From Saccharicrinis sp. UBA6048 (GTDB lineage: Bacteria; Bacteroidota; Bacteroidia; Bacteroidales; Marinilabiliaceae), in NCBI GenBank assembly GCA_002429115.1, contig DIYS01000219.1, forward strand, positions 1 through 10,584: a stretch of DNA of 10,584 nt, written 5' to 3'. Below, piece by piece: positions 1-6,770 of the stretch (position 1 is its first letter; each line of letters starts with the position of its first letter). The position numbers and the translations under genes are program-made. The notes beneath the pieces are model-generated. The model was not told the DNA's origin. It made no database searches and worked only from the letters and a program-made list of their open reading frames with translations.

Positions 1-215
1 TAAAACTCAGATTGAAATAAAAATTTGACGATGTAGATCAATTTTTTATTCAAAGCCCTGATAATTCCGCTTACAAACAGCAATTTTCCTCATGTAGTCG
101 ACTCAAAATAACCCGCTATTCCCACAGTAGCTATCGAGGCGCCATATACAATTGAAACTCATTATTTGTTAGCGATCTGAGTTCAAAATTTCACGTCAAA
201 CTCAGGTTTATAAAA
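1..215. other. Non-coding left end, no gene seen
   Basis: No credible coding sequence lies here on either strand. The stretch is AT-rich. The word AAACTCA occurs three times on the plus strand (3-9, 155-161, 198-204), and its reverse complement occurs once around 178-183. The inverted copies at 175-183 and 199-207 could form a 9-bp hairpin just downstream of the minus-strand kinase. No T-run follows on the minus strand, so it is not a convincing terminator. Confidence 0.5.
175..207 (-). repeat. Inverted repeat downstream of the kinase gene
   Basis: ATCTGAGTT at 175-183 pairs with AACTCAGGT at 199-207, giving 9 pairs including one G-T, around a 15-base loop. It lies 9 bases past the stop codon of the minus-strand histidine kinase. 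A role in transcript ending or 3' stability is possible. The missing U-tract argues against a standard intrinsic terminator. Confidence 0.3.
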
Positions 216-1670
216 TTACTGTTGTATATTCATTGGTAACTTCACAATAAACTCTACACCATCTTCATGATTGGTGTAATATAATACTCCACCATGCTCT
301 TCAACTAGGTTATAAGCAAGAGAAAGTCCCAAACCAGTACCCTTATTAATTGATTTTGTGGTAAAAAACGGATCAAACATCTTTGAACCTACTTGTTTAT
401 CGATTTGTGGTCCATTATTAAAAATTGAAATACAGGCTAATTCGTCATGCCCATCCTTATCTCTGTAGCAACTAATTTTCAAACGTTTATCCACTACATT
501 TGTCAGTACACAAATGGCATTATCTATAATATTCAGCACTACCTGATGAATTTTCTCAGCATAAATACTGACAGGATCATCCAATAGATACTCCTTTTCA
601 ATGATAATGTCCGGCGTTATCTTAGATTTAAGAAATAGCAATGTTGATTCAACAATTGATTCCAGATGATGAAGGTTCTTTTTGCTTTTACCACTGTAAG
701 AAAAAGTCATCAATGATGACACAACAAATGCAGCCTGATCAACCCCTTTGTCAATTATTTCATTGCCTTGTTGCAACATTTTAATGCACCCCGTTGTGTC
801 ACTCCCATTTAAGTCTTCAATAGCATTCTTTACCAGCAATGATCCTGTTGAAATGAAGTTAAGAGGTGTATTAATTTCATGCGCCACACCAGCAGTTAAT
901 ACGCCAAGAGAGGCCATCTTCTCCGATTGAATAAGCTGTTGTTGAGTCTTTTTGAGGTATTCATTTACCGACTTAAGTTCTTCAACATGTATATCGAGTC
1001 TATTATTATTAAACTCTAATTGTTCTTGTTTTGCTTTTAGCTGTTGTTCAAATTTATAGTTAACCCACTTAAGGTAATAAACAGAGCTATTTATGAATAA
1101 ATAAATTGAAAGTGCGGCAATCTTATTAAAAATCCAAAATCCTTTTAGAATTGGTACTACACTTAAATTCTCGGGAGCAAGAAATATCAGTATGTTATCA
1201 AGGCTAAGCATGAGAATAAAGTAGTATACCATTGACCAGACATACAACTGACGATTTGTTGTAATACGTAGCAAAAGCTGAGGAAAAATGGAAAAAGCCA
1301 CGATAATATACGAATAGTAGAAAAAGCTCTGATCTTCGACAAAACCATATAATGCAGGAACAATTAAAAACAAAATTGGCGGAGCAAAAATCAGAAGACA
1401 TTTTGCAAGTGTATGATGCTGTCTTCTGGCTAAGATAAAATGAATAATACACAACAACATCATCCAGAAAAATCGTACGCCTCCAATATTGATAGTCCGA
1501 TCCTCAATAATCCTTAATACCCACAATAGTATGGATATAGTAACCATAATCAGAAAAAGTGTCGCATTCACCTGATTATTTAATATGGTTGTTCGCTTTA
1601 TGGTATCGCGGGCATTATCTTCAATGCCGTTAAAAGATATAAGTTGCCAAACTTTATTCCACCAATTCAT
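216..1670 (-). CDS. Membrane-bound sensor histidine kinase
   Basis: A 484-residue sensor kinase expected to autophosphorylate in response to a membrane or envelope signal. The N-terminal part holds about six hydrophobic segments (roughly residues 34-52, 66-82, 91-110, 118-135, 143-163, 178-200) with no large periplasmic loop, which suggests sensing within the membrane. A coiled-coil stretch rich in Q, L, E and K follows (about 205-250). The H-box around GVAHEINTPLNF puts the phospho-acceptor at His264. The ATPase domain shows the N-box (IIDNA, Asn384), the G1 box NNG (about 418), the F-box DPFFTTK (433-439) and the G2 box GTGLGLSLAYN (444-454), so it looks catalytically complete. Residues 264-270 and the DPFFTTK box resemble kinases of the HisKA/PAS-less ntrB-like type. 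No response regulator lies in the window, so the partner is unknown. It is divergent from the octaheme cytochrome operon, and control of that operon is only inferred from position. Confidence 0.93.
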   Translation of the reverse strand: MNWWNKVWQLISFNGIEDNARDTIKRTTILNNQVNATLFLIMVTISILLWVLRIIEDRTINIGGVRFFWMMLLCIIHFILARRQHHTLAKCLLIFAPPILFLIVPALYGFVEDQSFFYYSYIIVAFSIFPQLLLRITTNRQLYVWSMVYYFILMLSLDNILIFLAPENLSVVPILKGFWIFNKIAALSIYLFINSSVYYLKWVNYKFEQQLKAKQEQLEFNNNRLDIHVEELKSVNEYLKKTQQQLIQSEKMASLGVLTAGVAHEINTPLNFISTGSLLVKNAIEDLNGSDTTGCIKMLQQGNEIIDKGVDQAAFVVSSLMTFSYSGKSKKNLHHLESIVESTLLFLKSKITPDIIIEKEYLLDDPVSIYAEKIHQVVLNIIDNAICVLTNVVDKRLKISCYRDKDGHDELACISIFNNGPQIDKQVGSKMFDPFFTTKSINKGTGLGLSLAYNLVEEHGGVLYYTNHEDGVEFIVKLPMNIQQ

Positions 1671-1940
1671 TCGTCAATTTTAAATAACTGTCAGAAAAAG
1701 AGTTAAAGTTTATCCAGATTGTTTTTCCAGGATCAAATTAAGATCTGAGGCGATTAAAGACTATTGCAATTAACATTACCAATTAAAGTACTTCCTAATA
1801 ACCCCAAGGGCTTAAGACATCTTAATCAACCTAAAAAAATAGCTTCCCTTGCCACAAAGAAACACAAAATATTGCTTAGCACCACTTTCCTACAATTTTT
1901 CTCCCTGAAATATATTTCAACTAAGACTCATTCTAAATTA

Positions 1941-2000
1941 TCTAAATATCTACATATTTTTCACTTTATATCTAATTATCTATATATTTTTGCTTTTGGA
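1941..2000 (+). repeat. Two-copy imperfect 30-bp direct repeat
   Basis: Positions 1941-1970 and 1971-2000 align without gaps. Eighteen of the first 20 positions of each unit are identical (TCTAAATATC/TCTAATTATC, then TACATATTTT/TATATATTTT); the last ten are more diverged. The 30-bp period is near three helical turns, so both units would present the same DNA face. The second copy overlaps the candidate -7 element. It could be a pair of activator sites or simply AT-rich drift. Confidence 0.55.
1985..1992 (+). promoter_or_regulatory. Candidate Bacteroidota -7 element for the sulfur operon
   Basis: TATTTTTG fits the TAnnTTTG consensus used by the primary sigma factor in Bacteroidota. No TTG is seen at the expected -33 distance, so the promoter would be weak or activator-dependent. 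The leader to the ATG at 2064 would be about 65 bases. In such AT-rich DNA a chance match is quite possible. Confidence 0.35.
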
Positions 2001-2011
2001 TTACTCCATAT

Positions 2012-2027
2012 AATAGATAAGTCTATT
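2012..2027. promoter_or_regulatory. Palindrome in the leader of the sulfur operon
   Basis: AATAGA-TAAG-TCTATT is a perfect inverted repeat with 6-bp arms and a 4-bp spacer. It lies 36 bases before the start codon at 2064 and just downstream of the candidate -7 element. That position suits a repressor site, or a small 5' hairpin in the mRNA. The regulator is unknown. Confidence 0.3.
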
Positions 2028-2063
2028 GGGTATAATTCTGGATGATAAACCAACTTTTAGAAA

Positions 2064-3638
2064 ATGAATAAAACCATAACGTATTCCGTGCTTATTACCA
2101 TTCTGGCACTTCTACTGGTGAATTTTTTTCATTATGAAAAGCCATTGAATCTATCGCAATACGAACTGAAACAAGAGTTTGCAATAAAGCACACAGCATC
2201 TGTTGATCATAGCAAGTTTGATATCCTCCAACAGAATTTTAAAACACCGCAGGATGTAACTGAAGCCTGCCTCACATGTCACAACCAACGTCATGAAGAA
2301 ATTATGCATTCCAGCCATTGGAACTGGGATCGTGTTGACTATGTCGAGGGTAAAGGAATTTCCAAGTTGGGTAAGAAAAATGTGTTAAATAATTTCTGTA
2401 TTGGTGCCAGTACGAATGAACAGGCTTGTGCCAAATGCCATATAGGTTTTGGAATGTCGCACAATACGTTTGACTTTAACAATGCCCGCAATGTGGATTG
2501 TATGGTATGTCACGATAAAAGTGAAGAATACATCAAAGGTACTTCCATGGCAGGATATCCCGATAGAAATGTGAACCTTAACCGAGTTGCTCAAAATGTT
2601 GGCCGCCCTGATAAAATCAACTGTGGTGCTTGTCACTTTTATAGTGGTGGTGGCAACAATGTGAAGCATGGCGATCTGGAAGAAGCTTTGTTGGCTTGCG
2701 ACAGAAATGTAGATGTTCACATGGCCGCCAATGGTATCAACATGGACTGTGTTGATTGTCACTCAGCAGACAAACACCAGATTAAAGGAAAACTATATTC
2801 AGTGTCATCAACTAACGTCAACCGCTTACGTTGCGAAGAGTGTCACACTAACAAACCACACCTGGATGATGTATTAAATCGTCACTTCTCGAAAGTATCT
2901 TGCCAAACATGTCATATTCCAATTTACGCTAAAGAAAACTCCACAAAGATGGCCTGGCACTGGTCTGAAGCCGGAAAATTGGACGAAAGTGGTAACCCAT
3001 ATCATGAAGAAGACTCATTAGGTAATCATACCTACTTATCTATTAAAGGAGAGTTTGAATGGGCTAAGAATGTTGAACCGGAGTATATGTGGTTTAATGG
3101 AAATGCACAGCATTATGCACTTGGCGATACGGTAACTTCAGTGCCTGTGCAAGTGAATAAGTTATTAGGATCAGCCGAAGATGTTCACTCGAAAATATAT
3201 CCGGTTAAAGTTCACAGAGGTGACCAGATTTATGATCCTAACACTAAAATGCTTATCCAGCCAAAAGTATATGCCGAAGCAAAAGGCGACAGTGCCTATT
3301 GGAAAGATTTTGACTGGAAGCTTGCTGCCGAAGCAGGTATGAAAGGTGTGGGACTACCATTCAGCGGTGAGTTTGAATTTATCGAAACTGAAATGTACTG
3401 GCCGATTAATCACATGGTGTCACCAGCCGATCAGGCTTTATCGTGCGAAGATTGCCATGTCAGAGAAAATGGCCGTTTAGCAGCGTTAAATGACTTCTAC
3501 CTTCCTGGTCGGGATAAGAACGACTGGATTGACTTATTGGGTAATATTTTATTGTGGGGTTCTTTGGCCGGTGTATTTATACATGGCCTGGCTCGCCTGA
3601 TTAATGGATTTAAACGTAAGGAACTGGAATCAAAATAA
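2064..3638 (+). CDS. Octaheme c-type cytochrome, tetrathionate reductase (Otr) family
   Basis: A 524-residue multiheme cytochrome with eight CxxCH motifs at about residues 69, 122, 146, 187, 229, 257, 280 and 461. Seven are clustered and the eighth follows a gap of about 175 residues, the layout of the octaheme tetrathionate reductase family known from Shewanella. That enzyme reduces tetrathionate to thiosulfate and also nitrite and hydroxylamine in vitro; in it the active-site (second) heme has a lysine ligand. Here the second motif is CAKCH. Residues 7-22 form an uncleaved signal anchor, and residues 491-511 form a C-terminal membrane helix followed by a basic tail. The heme domain should therefore sit outside the cytoplasmic membrane, anchored at both ends. 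The cytochrome b gene begins 7 bases after the stop, which fits electron transfer from quinol. Family assignment is firm; the physiological substrate is inferred. Confidence 0.93.
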   Translation: MNKTITYSVLITILALLLVNFFHYEKPLNLSQYELKQEFAIKHTASVDHSKFDILQQNFKTPQDVTEACLTCHNQRHEEIMHSSHWNWDRVDYVEGKGISKLGKKNVLNNFCIGASTNEQACAKCHIGFGMSHNTFDFNNARNVDCMVCHDKSEEYIKGTSMAGYPDRNVNLNRVAQNVGRPDKINCGACHFYSGGGNNVKHGDLEEALLACDRNVDVHMAANGINMDCVDCHSADKHQIKGKLYSVSSTNVNRLRCEECHTNKPHLDDVLNRHFSKVSCQTCHIPIYAKENSTKMAWHWSEAGKLDESGNPYHEEDSLGNHTYLSIKGEFEWAKNVEPEYMWFNGNAQHYALGDTVTSVPVQVNKLLGSAEDVHSKIYPVKVHRGDQIYDPNTKMLIQPKVYAEAKGDSAYWKDFDWKLAAEAGMKGVGLPFSGEFEFIETEMYWPINHMVSPADQALSCEDCHVRENGRLAALNDFYLPGRDKNDWIDLLGNILLWGSLAGVFIHGLARLINGFKRKELESK

Positions 3639-3645
3639 GATAGAA

Positions 3646-4308
3646 ATGAAACAAGTATATATCTATAAAAAATTTGAACGATTCTGGCACTGGAGCCAGG
3701 CGGCGCTAATATTATTTTTAGCATTAACAGGCTTTGAAATTCACGGTTCATTCTCGTTGTTAGGTTTTGAGAAAGCCGTCCTGTTTCACCGTATTGCCTC
3801 TTACATGTTGTTGGCGTTAATTGCATTCTCAATATTCTGGCATTTTACAACAGGCGAGTGGAAGCAATATATTCCAACCATCTCGAAACTGAAAGATCAG
3901 ATACAATATTATACAGTGGGCATCTTTAAAAATGCCCCTCACCCAACCATTAAATCAGCCAATAAAAAGCTGAATCCTCTGCAAGCAATGACTTATCTGG
4001 GGTTCAAATTACTAATGGCTCCGGTAATGATATTAACAGGTCTGCTTTATTTATATTACAAAACATTCGATGTTAACGACATTATTGTGGTGAGTGATAT
4101 TCCATTGGAATGGATTGCCTGGGCACATACACTTGGCGCCTGGTTGTTAATGGCTTTTATAATCGTTCATGTTTACATGACTACAACAGGTCATTCTGTA
4201 ACAACAAATATTAAAGCGATGATTACAGGTTGGGAGCTGCTGGAAGATGAGGACGAAAACTCAACGGAAAAGAATGAAGGTGATAATCAAAAAGAAGAGA
4301 AACAATGA
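3646..4308 (+). CDS. Cytochrome b561-type membrane subunit (quinol-oxidising)
   Basis: A 220-residue integral membrane di-heme cytochrome b of the formate dehydrogenase gamma/thiosulfate reductase type. Four hydrophobic segments are seen at about 14-31, 46-66, 115-136 and 160-180. Candidate heme-ligand histidines are His15 (RFWHW), His48 (LFHRIASY), His66 (FWHFTTGEW), His161 (WAHTLGAW) and His175 (IIVHVYM). The last 20 residues are strongly acidic and hydrophilic and probably cytoplasmic. The start at 3646 gives the family-typical KKFERFWHW opening. An upstream in-frame ATG at 3604 would overlap the end of the octaheme gene and add an unlikely 14-residue extension. It probably passes electrons from menaquinol to the preceding octaheme cytochrome. 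Its stop overlaps the next start by four bases (ATGA), indicating translational coupling. Confidence 0.9.
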   Translation: MKQVYIYKKFERFWHWSQAALILFLALTGFEIHGSFSLLGFEKAVLFHRIASYMLLALIAFSIFWHFTTGEWKQYIPTISKLKDQIQYYTVGIFKNAPHPTIKSANKKLNPLQAMTYLGFKLLMAPVMILTGLLYLYYKTFDVNDIIVVSDIPLEWIAWAHTLGAWLLMAFIIVHVYMTTTGHSVTTNIKAMITGWELLEDEDENSTEKNEGDNQKEEKQ

Positions 4309-4838
4309 AAGAAGCACCTAAAAAATACATGAATCCCTATTTAGCAGGATTCTTTCTTGGATTTGTGTTACTAACAACCATTTATGTGACCGGACGAGGC
4401 TTAGGAGCCAGTGGCGCTATCAAAAGCTTTGTCGTCCAATCGGTAGAAAGCATTGCACCGGAGCACGCAGCAACAACGGATTATTACATCACCCAAAAGC
4501 AAAATAATCCGGATGGACCACTCAAGTCATGGTTAGTCTTTGAAGTGATTGGTGTTATTATCGGTGCCTTTTTATCTGCCGTTGTATCCAACAGGGTAAC
4601 CGTAAAAATCGAAAAAGGCCCGGGGGTTAAAAATACAGTGAGAATAGCAGCTGCTGTATTTGGCGGTGCTCTATTTGGTTTTGGCAGCCAGCTGGCAAGA
4701 GGATGTACCAGTGGTGCGGCATTAAGCGGAATGGCTGTTATGTCATTTGGAGGAATTGTAACCATGATGTCAATTTTTGGCATGGCCTACGGACTTGCAT
4801 GGTTTTTTAGAAAATTATGGATCAATAAAGTAAACTAA
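4305..4838 (+). CDS. YeeE/YedE family sulfur transporter, short form
   Basis: A 177-residue membrane protein of the YeeE/YedE (DUF395) family; characterised members take up thiosulfate through a line of conserved cysteines in the membrane. Hydrophobic segments lie at about 12-30, 76-94, 112-130 and 145-168. The signature GGALFGFGSQLARGCTSGAA carries the only cysteine, Cys134, which corresponds to one of the cysteines of the family's transport path. At this length it is about half of a full YeeE, and it is directly followed by a second YeeE-type gene after one base, so the two probably work as a pair. A loop of about 35 polar residues (45-75) between the first two helices is unusual. The gene overlaps the cytochrome b stop by four bases. 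Confidence 0.87.
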   Translation: MKEAPKKYMNPYLAGFFLGFVLLTTIYVTGRGLGASGAIKSFVVQSVESIAPEHAATTDYYITQKQNNPDGPLKSWLVFEVIGVIIGAFLSAVVSNRVTVKIEKGPGVKNTVRIAAAVFGGALFGFGSQLARGCTSGAALSGMAVMSFGGIVTMMSIFGMAYGLAWFFRKLWINKVN

Positions 4839-4839
4839 G

Positions 4840-6036
4840 ATGGGACCATTAGTACCAGATATAATCAGTAATGAGTTCAATTTTATAATTGCCATTATTG
4901 TCGGAATGGGTTTTGGCTTTGCCCTTGAACAAGCCGGATTTGGATCAACCCGTAAACTGGTTGGGTTATTCTACGGTTATGATTTCACCGTATTAAAAGT
5001 GTTTTTTACTGCCGGCGTAACGGCAATGGTGGGAATCACCCTTCTCAATCACCTGGGACTCCTTAATGTTGATATCATTTTCATCAACCCTACCTTTTTA
5101 TGGGCTGCTATAATAGGTGGTGTTATCATGGGTGGAGGTTTTATCATCGGGGGCTTTTGTCCGGGAACAAGCGTTGTTGCAGCTGCCAGTGGTAAAATTG
5201 ACGGATGGGCCTTTGTATTTGGTGCCGGAATTGGAATTCTTGGCTTCATCGAAGGTTATCCACTAATAAAAGATTTAATGGTAGCCGACAATCTTGGAGA
5301 TCTTCTGGTGTTTGAGATGATGGGTATTTCACGTGAAGCCTTCGCATTGATTATGATTTTTGTGGCAACAGGCGCATTTGTTGGCGTAACCATCATTGAG
5401 AATAAGGTGAACAACAAGGCAACTCAATGGCTTAGAAATGACATATCTAAGTATAGCATTGGTGTGGGTATAGCTGTTGTATTAGTACTTATTACAATCT
5501 CAACCCCAACACGTAATGAGTTAATGAATGAACGCATTGATGCTAAAATTGCATCTGGTGAGTGTCAACCACGCCTGATGGAAGGCGATAAACTGGCATT
5601 TGAACTAATTCATCAATACTACCAATACAACGTTATTGACATTCGCTCAGCAGAAGAATTTAAGAAATTTCACATTCCAACGGCCATTAATATCCCATTG
5701 GAGGAATTACATAAGCAGGAAAACCTGGGCATTATCACACAAAACATCAAAACCAACGTTTTTTACGGAGCTAGTTTTGAACAGTCACAACGGGCATGTT
5801 TAGTGGCTAAATACCATGGCAAGGCTGATAATTTTGCATTGACAAACACAGCGGAAGAGTTTAATTCAAACTTTTTTGTAGCCACTAAAGCTGAACCACA
5901 AAATAAACTTGAAAACGAAGTTTATTTATTCAGAAAAGATGCCGCCAGGAAACTAAAAGAAATTGGTGAGGCAGTTGCCAACCTTGATAAACCTGTTGCT
6001 AAAAAGGCCAAAAGGGTCCAGGGCGGTTGTAGCTAA
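4840..6036 (+). CDS. YeeE/YedE sulfur transporter fused to a degenerate rhodanese domain
   Basis: A 398-residue two-part protein. Residues 12-220 are membrane-embedded YeeE/YedE, with the signature GGFIIGGFCPGTSVVAAASG (Cys107) and a first repeat reading ALEQAGFGSTRKL, where many relatives have a cysteine at the second Gly. Residues about 245-350 are rhodanese-like: the VIDIRSAEEFKKFHIPTAIN opening is clear, but the catalytic CxxGxRS loop is replaced by FYGASFEQSQRA, so the sulfur-carrying cysteine is absent. A charged helix follows, and the chain ends in KRVQGGCS, with Cys397 in a GGC tail. The soluble part most likely faces the cytoplasm. Together with the preceding short YeeE it probably imports thiosulfate or another sulfur donor released by the reductase. 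The rhodanese part may bind or hand on sulfur through the C-terminal cysteine rather than catalyse sulfur transfer; this is inference. Confidence 0.88.
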   Translation: MGPLVPDIISNEFNFIIAIIVGMGFGFALEQAGFGSTRKLVGLFYGYDFTVLKVFFTAGVTAMVGITLLNHLGLLNVDIIFINPTFLWAAIIGGVIMGGGFIIGGFCPGTSVVAAASGKIDGWAFVFGAGIGILGFIEGYPLIKDLMVADNLGDLLVFEMMGISREAFALIMIFVATGAFVGVTIIENKVNNKATQWLRNDISKYSIGVGIAVVLVLITISTPTRNELMNERIDAKIASGECQPRLMEGDKLAFELIHQYYQYNVIDIRSAEEFKKFHIPTAINIPLEELHKQENLGIITQNIKTNVFYGASFEQSQRACLVAKYHGKADNFALTNTAEEFNSNFFVATKAEPQNKLENEVYLFRKDAARKLKEIGEAVANLDKPVAKKAKRVQGGCS

Positions 6037-6063
6037 AGTATAGTTTAAAGCATAAAATAAATG

Positions 6064-6093
6064 AGCATCAAACACTTTGTTTGGTGCTTTTTT
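6064..6093 (+). terminator. Intrinsic terminator of the sulfur operon
   Basis: AGCATCAAACA (6064-6074) pairs with TGTTTGGTGCT (6078-6088) over 11 pairs, including one G-T, around a three-base loop. A run of six T follows. It lies 27 bases after the last stop of the four-gene operon and closes it. Confidence 0.88.
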
Positions 6094-6230
6094 ATTTGTC
6101 CTGATTCAGGTTTCAGGCCATTATTAGGATTACTTTATGTTGTGTTATTGTATTTTTTTTGAATTAACACTATCTTTTTTGATAACATATTAATATATTT
6201 ACTAATACAACAACCCAAAAGAAACATCCT

Positions 6231-6611
6231 ATGCTATCTCCTTTCATTAAAGAGGCTACACAAAAAACGCCTTACGTACACTTCGATCCTTCGGAGGGCC
6301 TTATAGAAATTAAAGGTAAGGCAACTCCAGAAAATGGTCATGTTCTCTTTGACCCTATGCTAAATTGGCTTGAAGCGTATTCTGATAATCCTTCGGCTAA
6401 AACAAATGTTAATATTCATCTTGAGTATTTTAATACGGTCTCATCCAAATTCATTCTTGACATCTTTAAAAAGCTTGATACGCTTTACAGCAAGGATAAT
6501 GAAACCATCGTACAATGGATTTGTGATAAAGATGATGAAGATATGATTGAGGCCGGAGAAGACTACCAGGCCCTTGTCAATTTTCCAATGCGAATCATTG
6601 AAGCGGACTAA
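6231..6611 (+). CDS. SiaC/DUF1987 family regulatory phosphoprotein
   Basis: A 126-residue soluble protein of the DUF1987 family, to which SiaC of Pseudomonas belongs. SiaC is phosphorylated on a threonine by the kinase SiaB and dephosphorylated by the PP2C phosphatase SiaA, controlling a diguanylate cyclase. The family signature is clear: an N-terminal strand with TPYVHFDPSEGLIEIKGKA, then PENGHVLFDPMLNWLEAY, then the HLEYFNTVSSKFILDIFKKL segment with the likely phospho-acceptor Thr in YFNT and a serine pair after it, and the acidic WICDKDDEDMIEAGEDYQ near the C-terminus. It stands alone between the sulfur operon terminator and arsR, with no SiaA, SiaB or cyclase gene nearby. The downstream partner is therefore unknown. 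No clean TAnnTTTG promoter is seen; TATATTTA at 6194-6201 is one base off. Confidence 0.88.
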   Translation: MLSPFIKEATQKTPYVHFDPSEGLIEIKGKATPENGHVLFDPMLNWLEAYSDNPSAKTNVNIHLEYFNTVSSKFILDIFKKLDTLYSKDNETIVQWICDKDDEDMIEAGEDYQALVNFPMRIIEAD

Positions 6612-6722
6612 TTTTCATGCCTGAATTTTTATTGCTATATGTCAAACCTTGATCGGATTAAAGCAATGATATACATAATTAATAGGCTTACTATCCAATC
6701 AACTAACTACTTTACTCAAAAC

Positions 6723-6752
6723 TTGCATATTCAATTTTAATCGCTACATTTG
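6723..6752 (+). promoter_or_regulatory. arsR promoter
   Basis: TACATTTG at 6745-6752 matches the Bacteroidota -7 consensus TAnnTTTG exactly. A TTG at 6723-6725 lies 19 bases upstream, as expected for the -33 element. The start of transcription should fall near 6757-6760, leaving a leader of only about 10-13 bases before the ATG at 6770. The promoter overlaps the operator, so a bound repressor would block polymerase directly. Confidence 0.75.
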
Positions 6753-6770
6753 TTCGCAAAATTACGAACA
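6751..6770. promoter_or_regulatory. ArsR operator 1, overlapping the arsR promoter and start codon
   Basis: TGTTCG-N8-CGAACA is a perfect inverted repeat with 6-bp arms. It overlaps the end of the -7 element and reaches the A of the arsR ATG. The same architecture recurs at 7087-7106, upstream of the next gene. That recurrence is the main reason to regard it as the site bound by the adjacent regulator. Confidence 0.78.

Larger units (their letters stand above)
1671..2063. other. Divergent intergenic region with candidate regulatory signals
   Basis: This 393-bp AT-rich gap separates the kinase from the octaheme cytochrome operon. It holds a 30-bp-period imperfect direct repeat (1941-2000), a TAnnTTTG-like element (1985-1992) and a 16-bp palindrome (2012-2027). 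An open frame of 93 codons at 1764-2045 is not believed to be a gene, because its composition is that of random AT-rich DNA and it shows no domain. On the minus strand TTAATTTG (1734-1741) differs from TAnnTTTG by one base and is a weak candidate promoter for the kinase. Confidence 0.5.

Noticed and set aside
1941..2000. 30-bp repeat pair as a CRISPR array
   Set aside because: The units are directly adjacent without spacers, are imperfect, and number only two; no cas gene is present.
1764..2045. 93-codon open frame upstream of the octaheme cytochrome
   Set aside because: No domain, signal peptide or plausible composition is seen. It is rich in K, S, I and L as expected from translated AT-rich intergenic DNA, and it overlaps the promoter, repeat and palindrome signals.
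2385..2762. Minus-strand open frame within the octaheme cytochrome gene
   Set aside because: It lies wholly opposite a gene with eight heme motifs and shows no domain; it is a coding-strand shadow.
3604..3645. Upstream in-frame ATG as the cytochrome b start
   Set aside because: It would add 14 polar residues encoded by the end of the octaheme gene. The start at 3646 gives the typical family N-terminus.
6630..6671. ATTGCT/AGCAAT inverted repeat after the SiaC-type gene as a terminator
   Set aside because: Only six pairs around a loop of more than 25 bases, with no T-run; unlikely to stop transcription.
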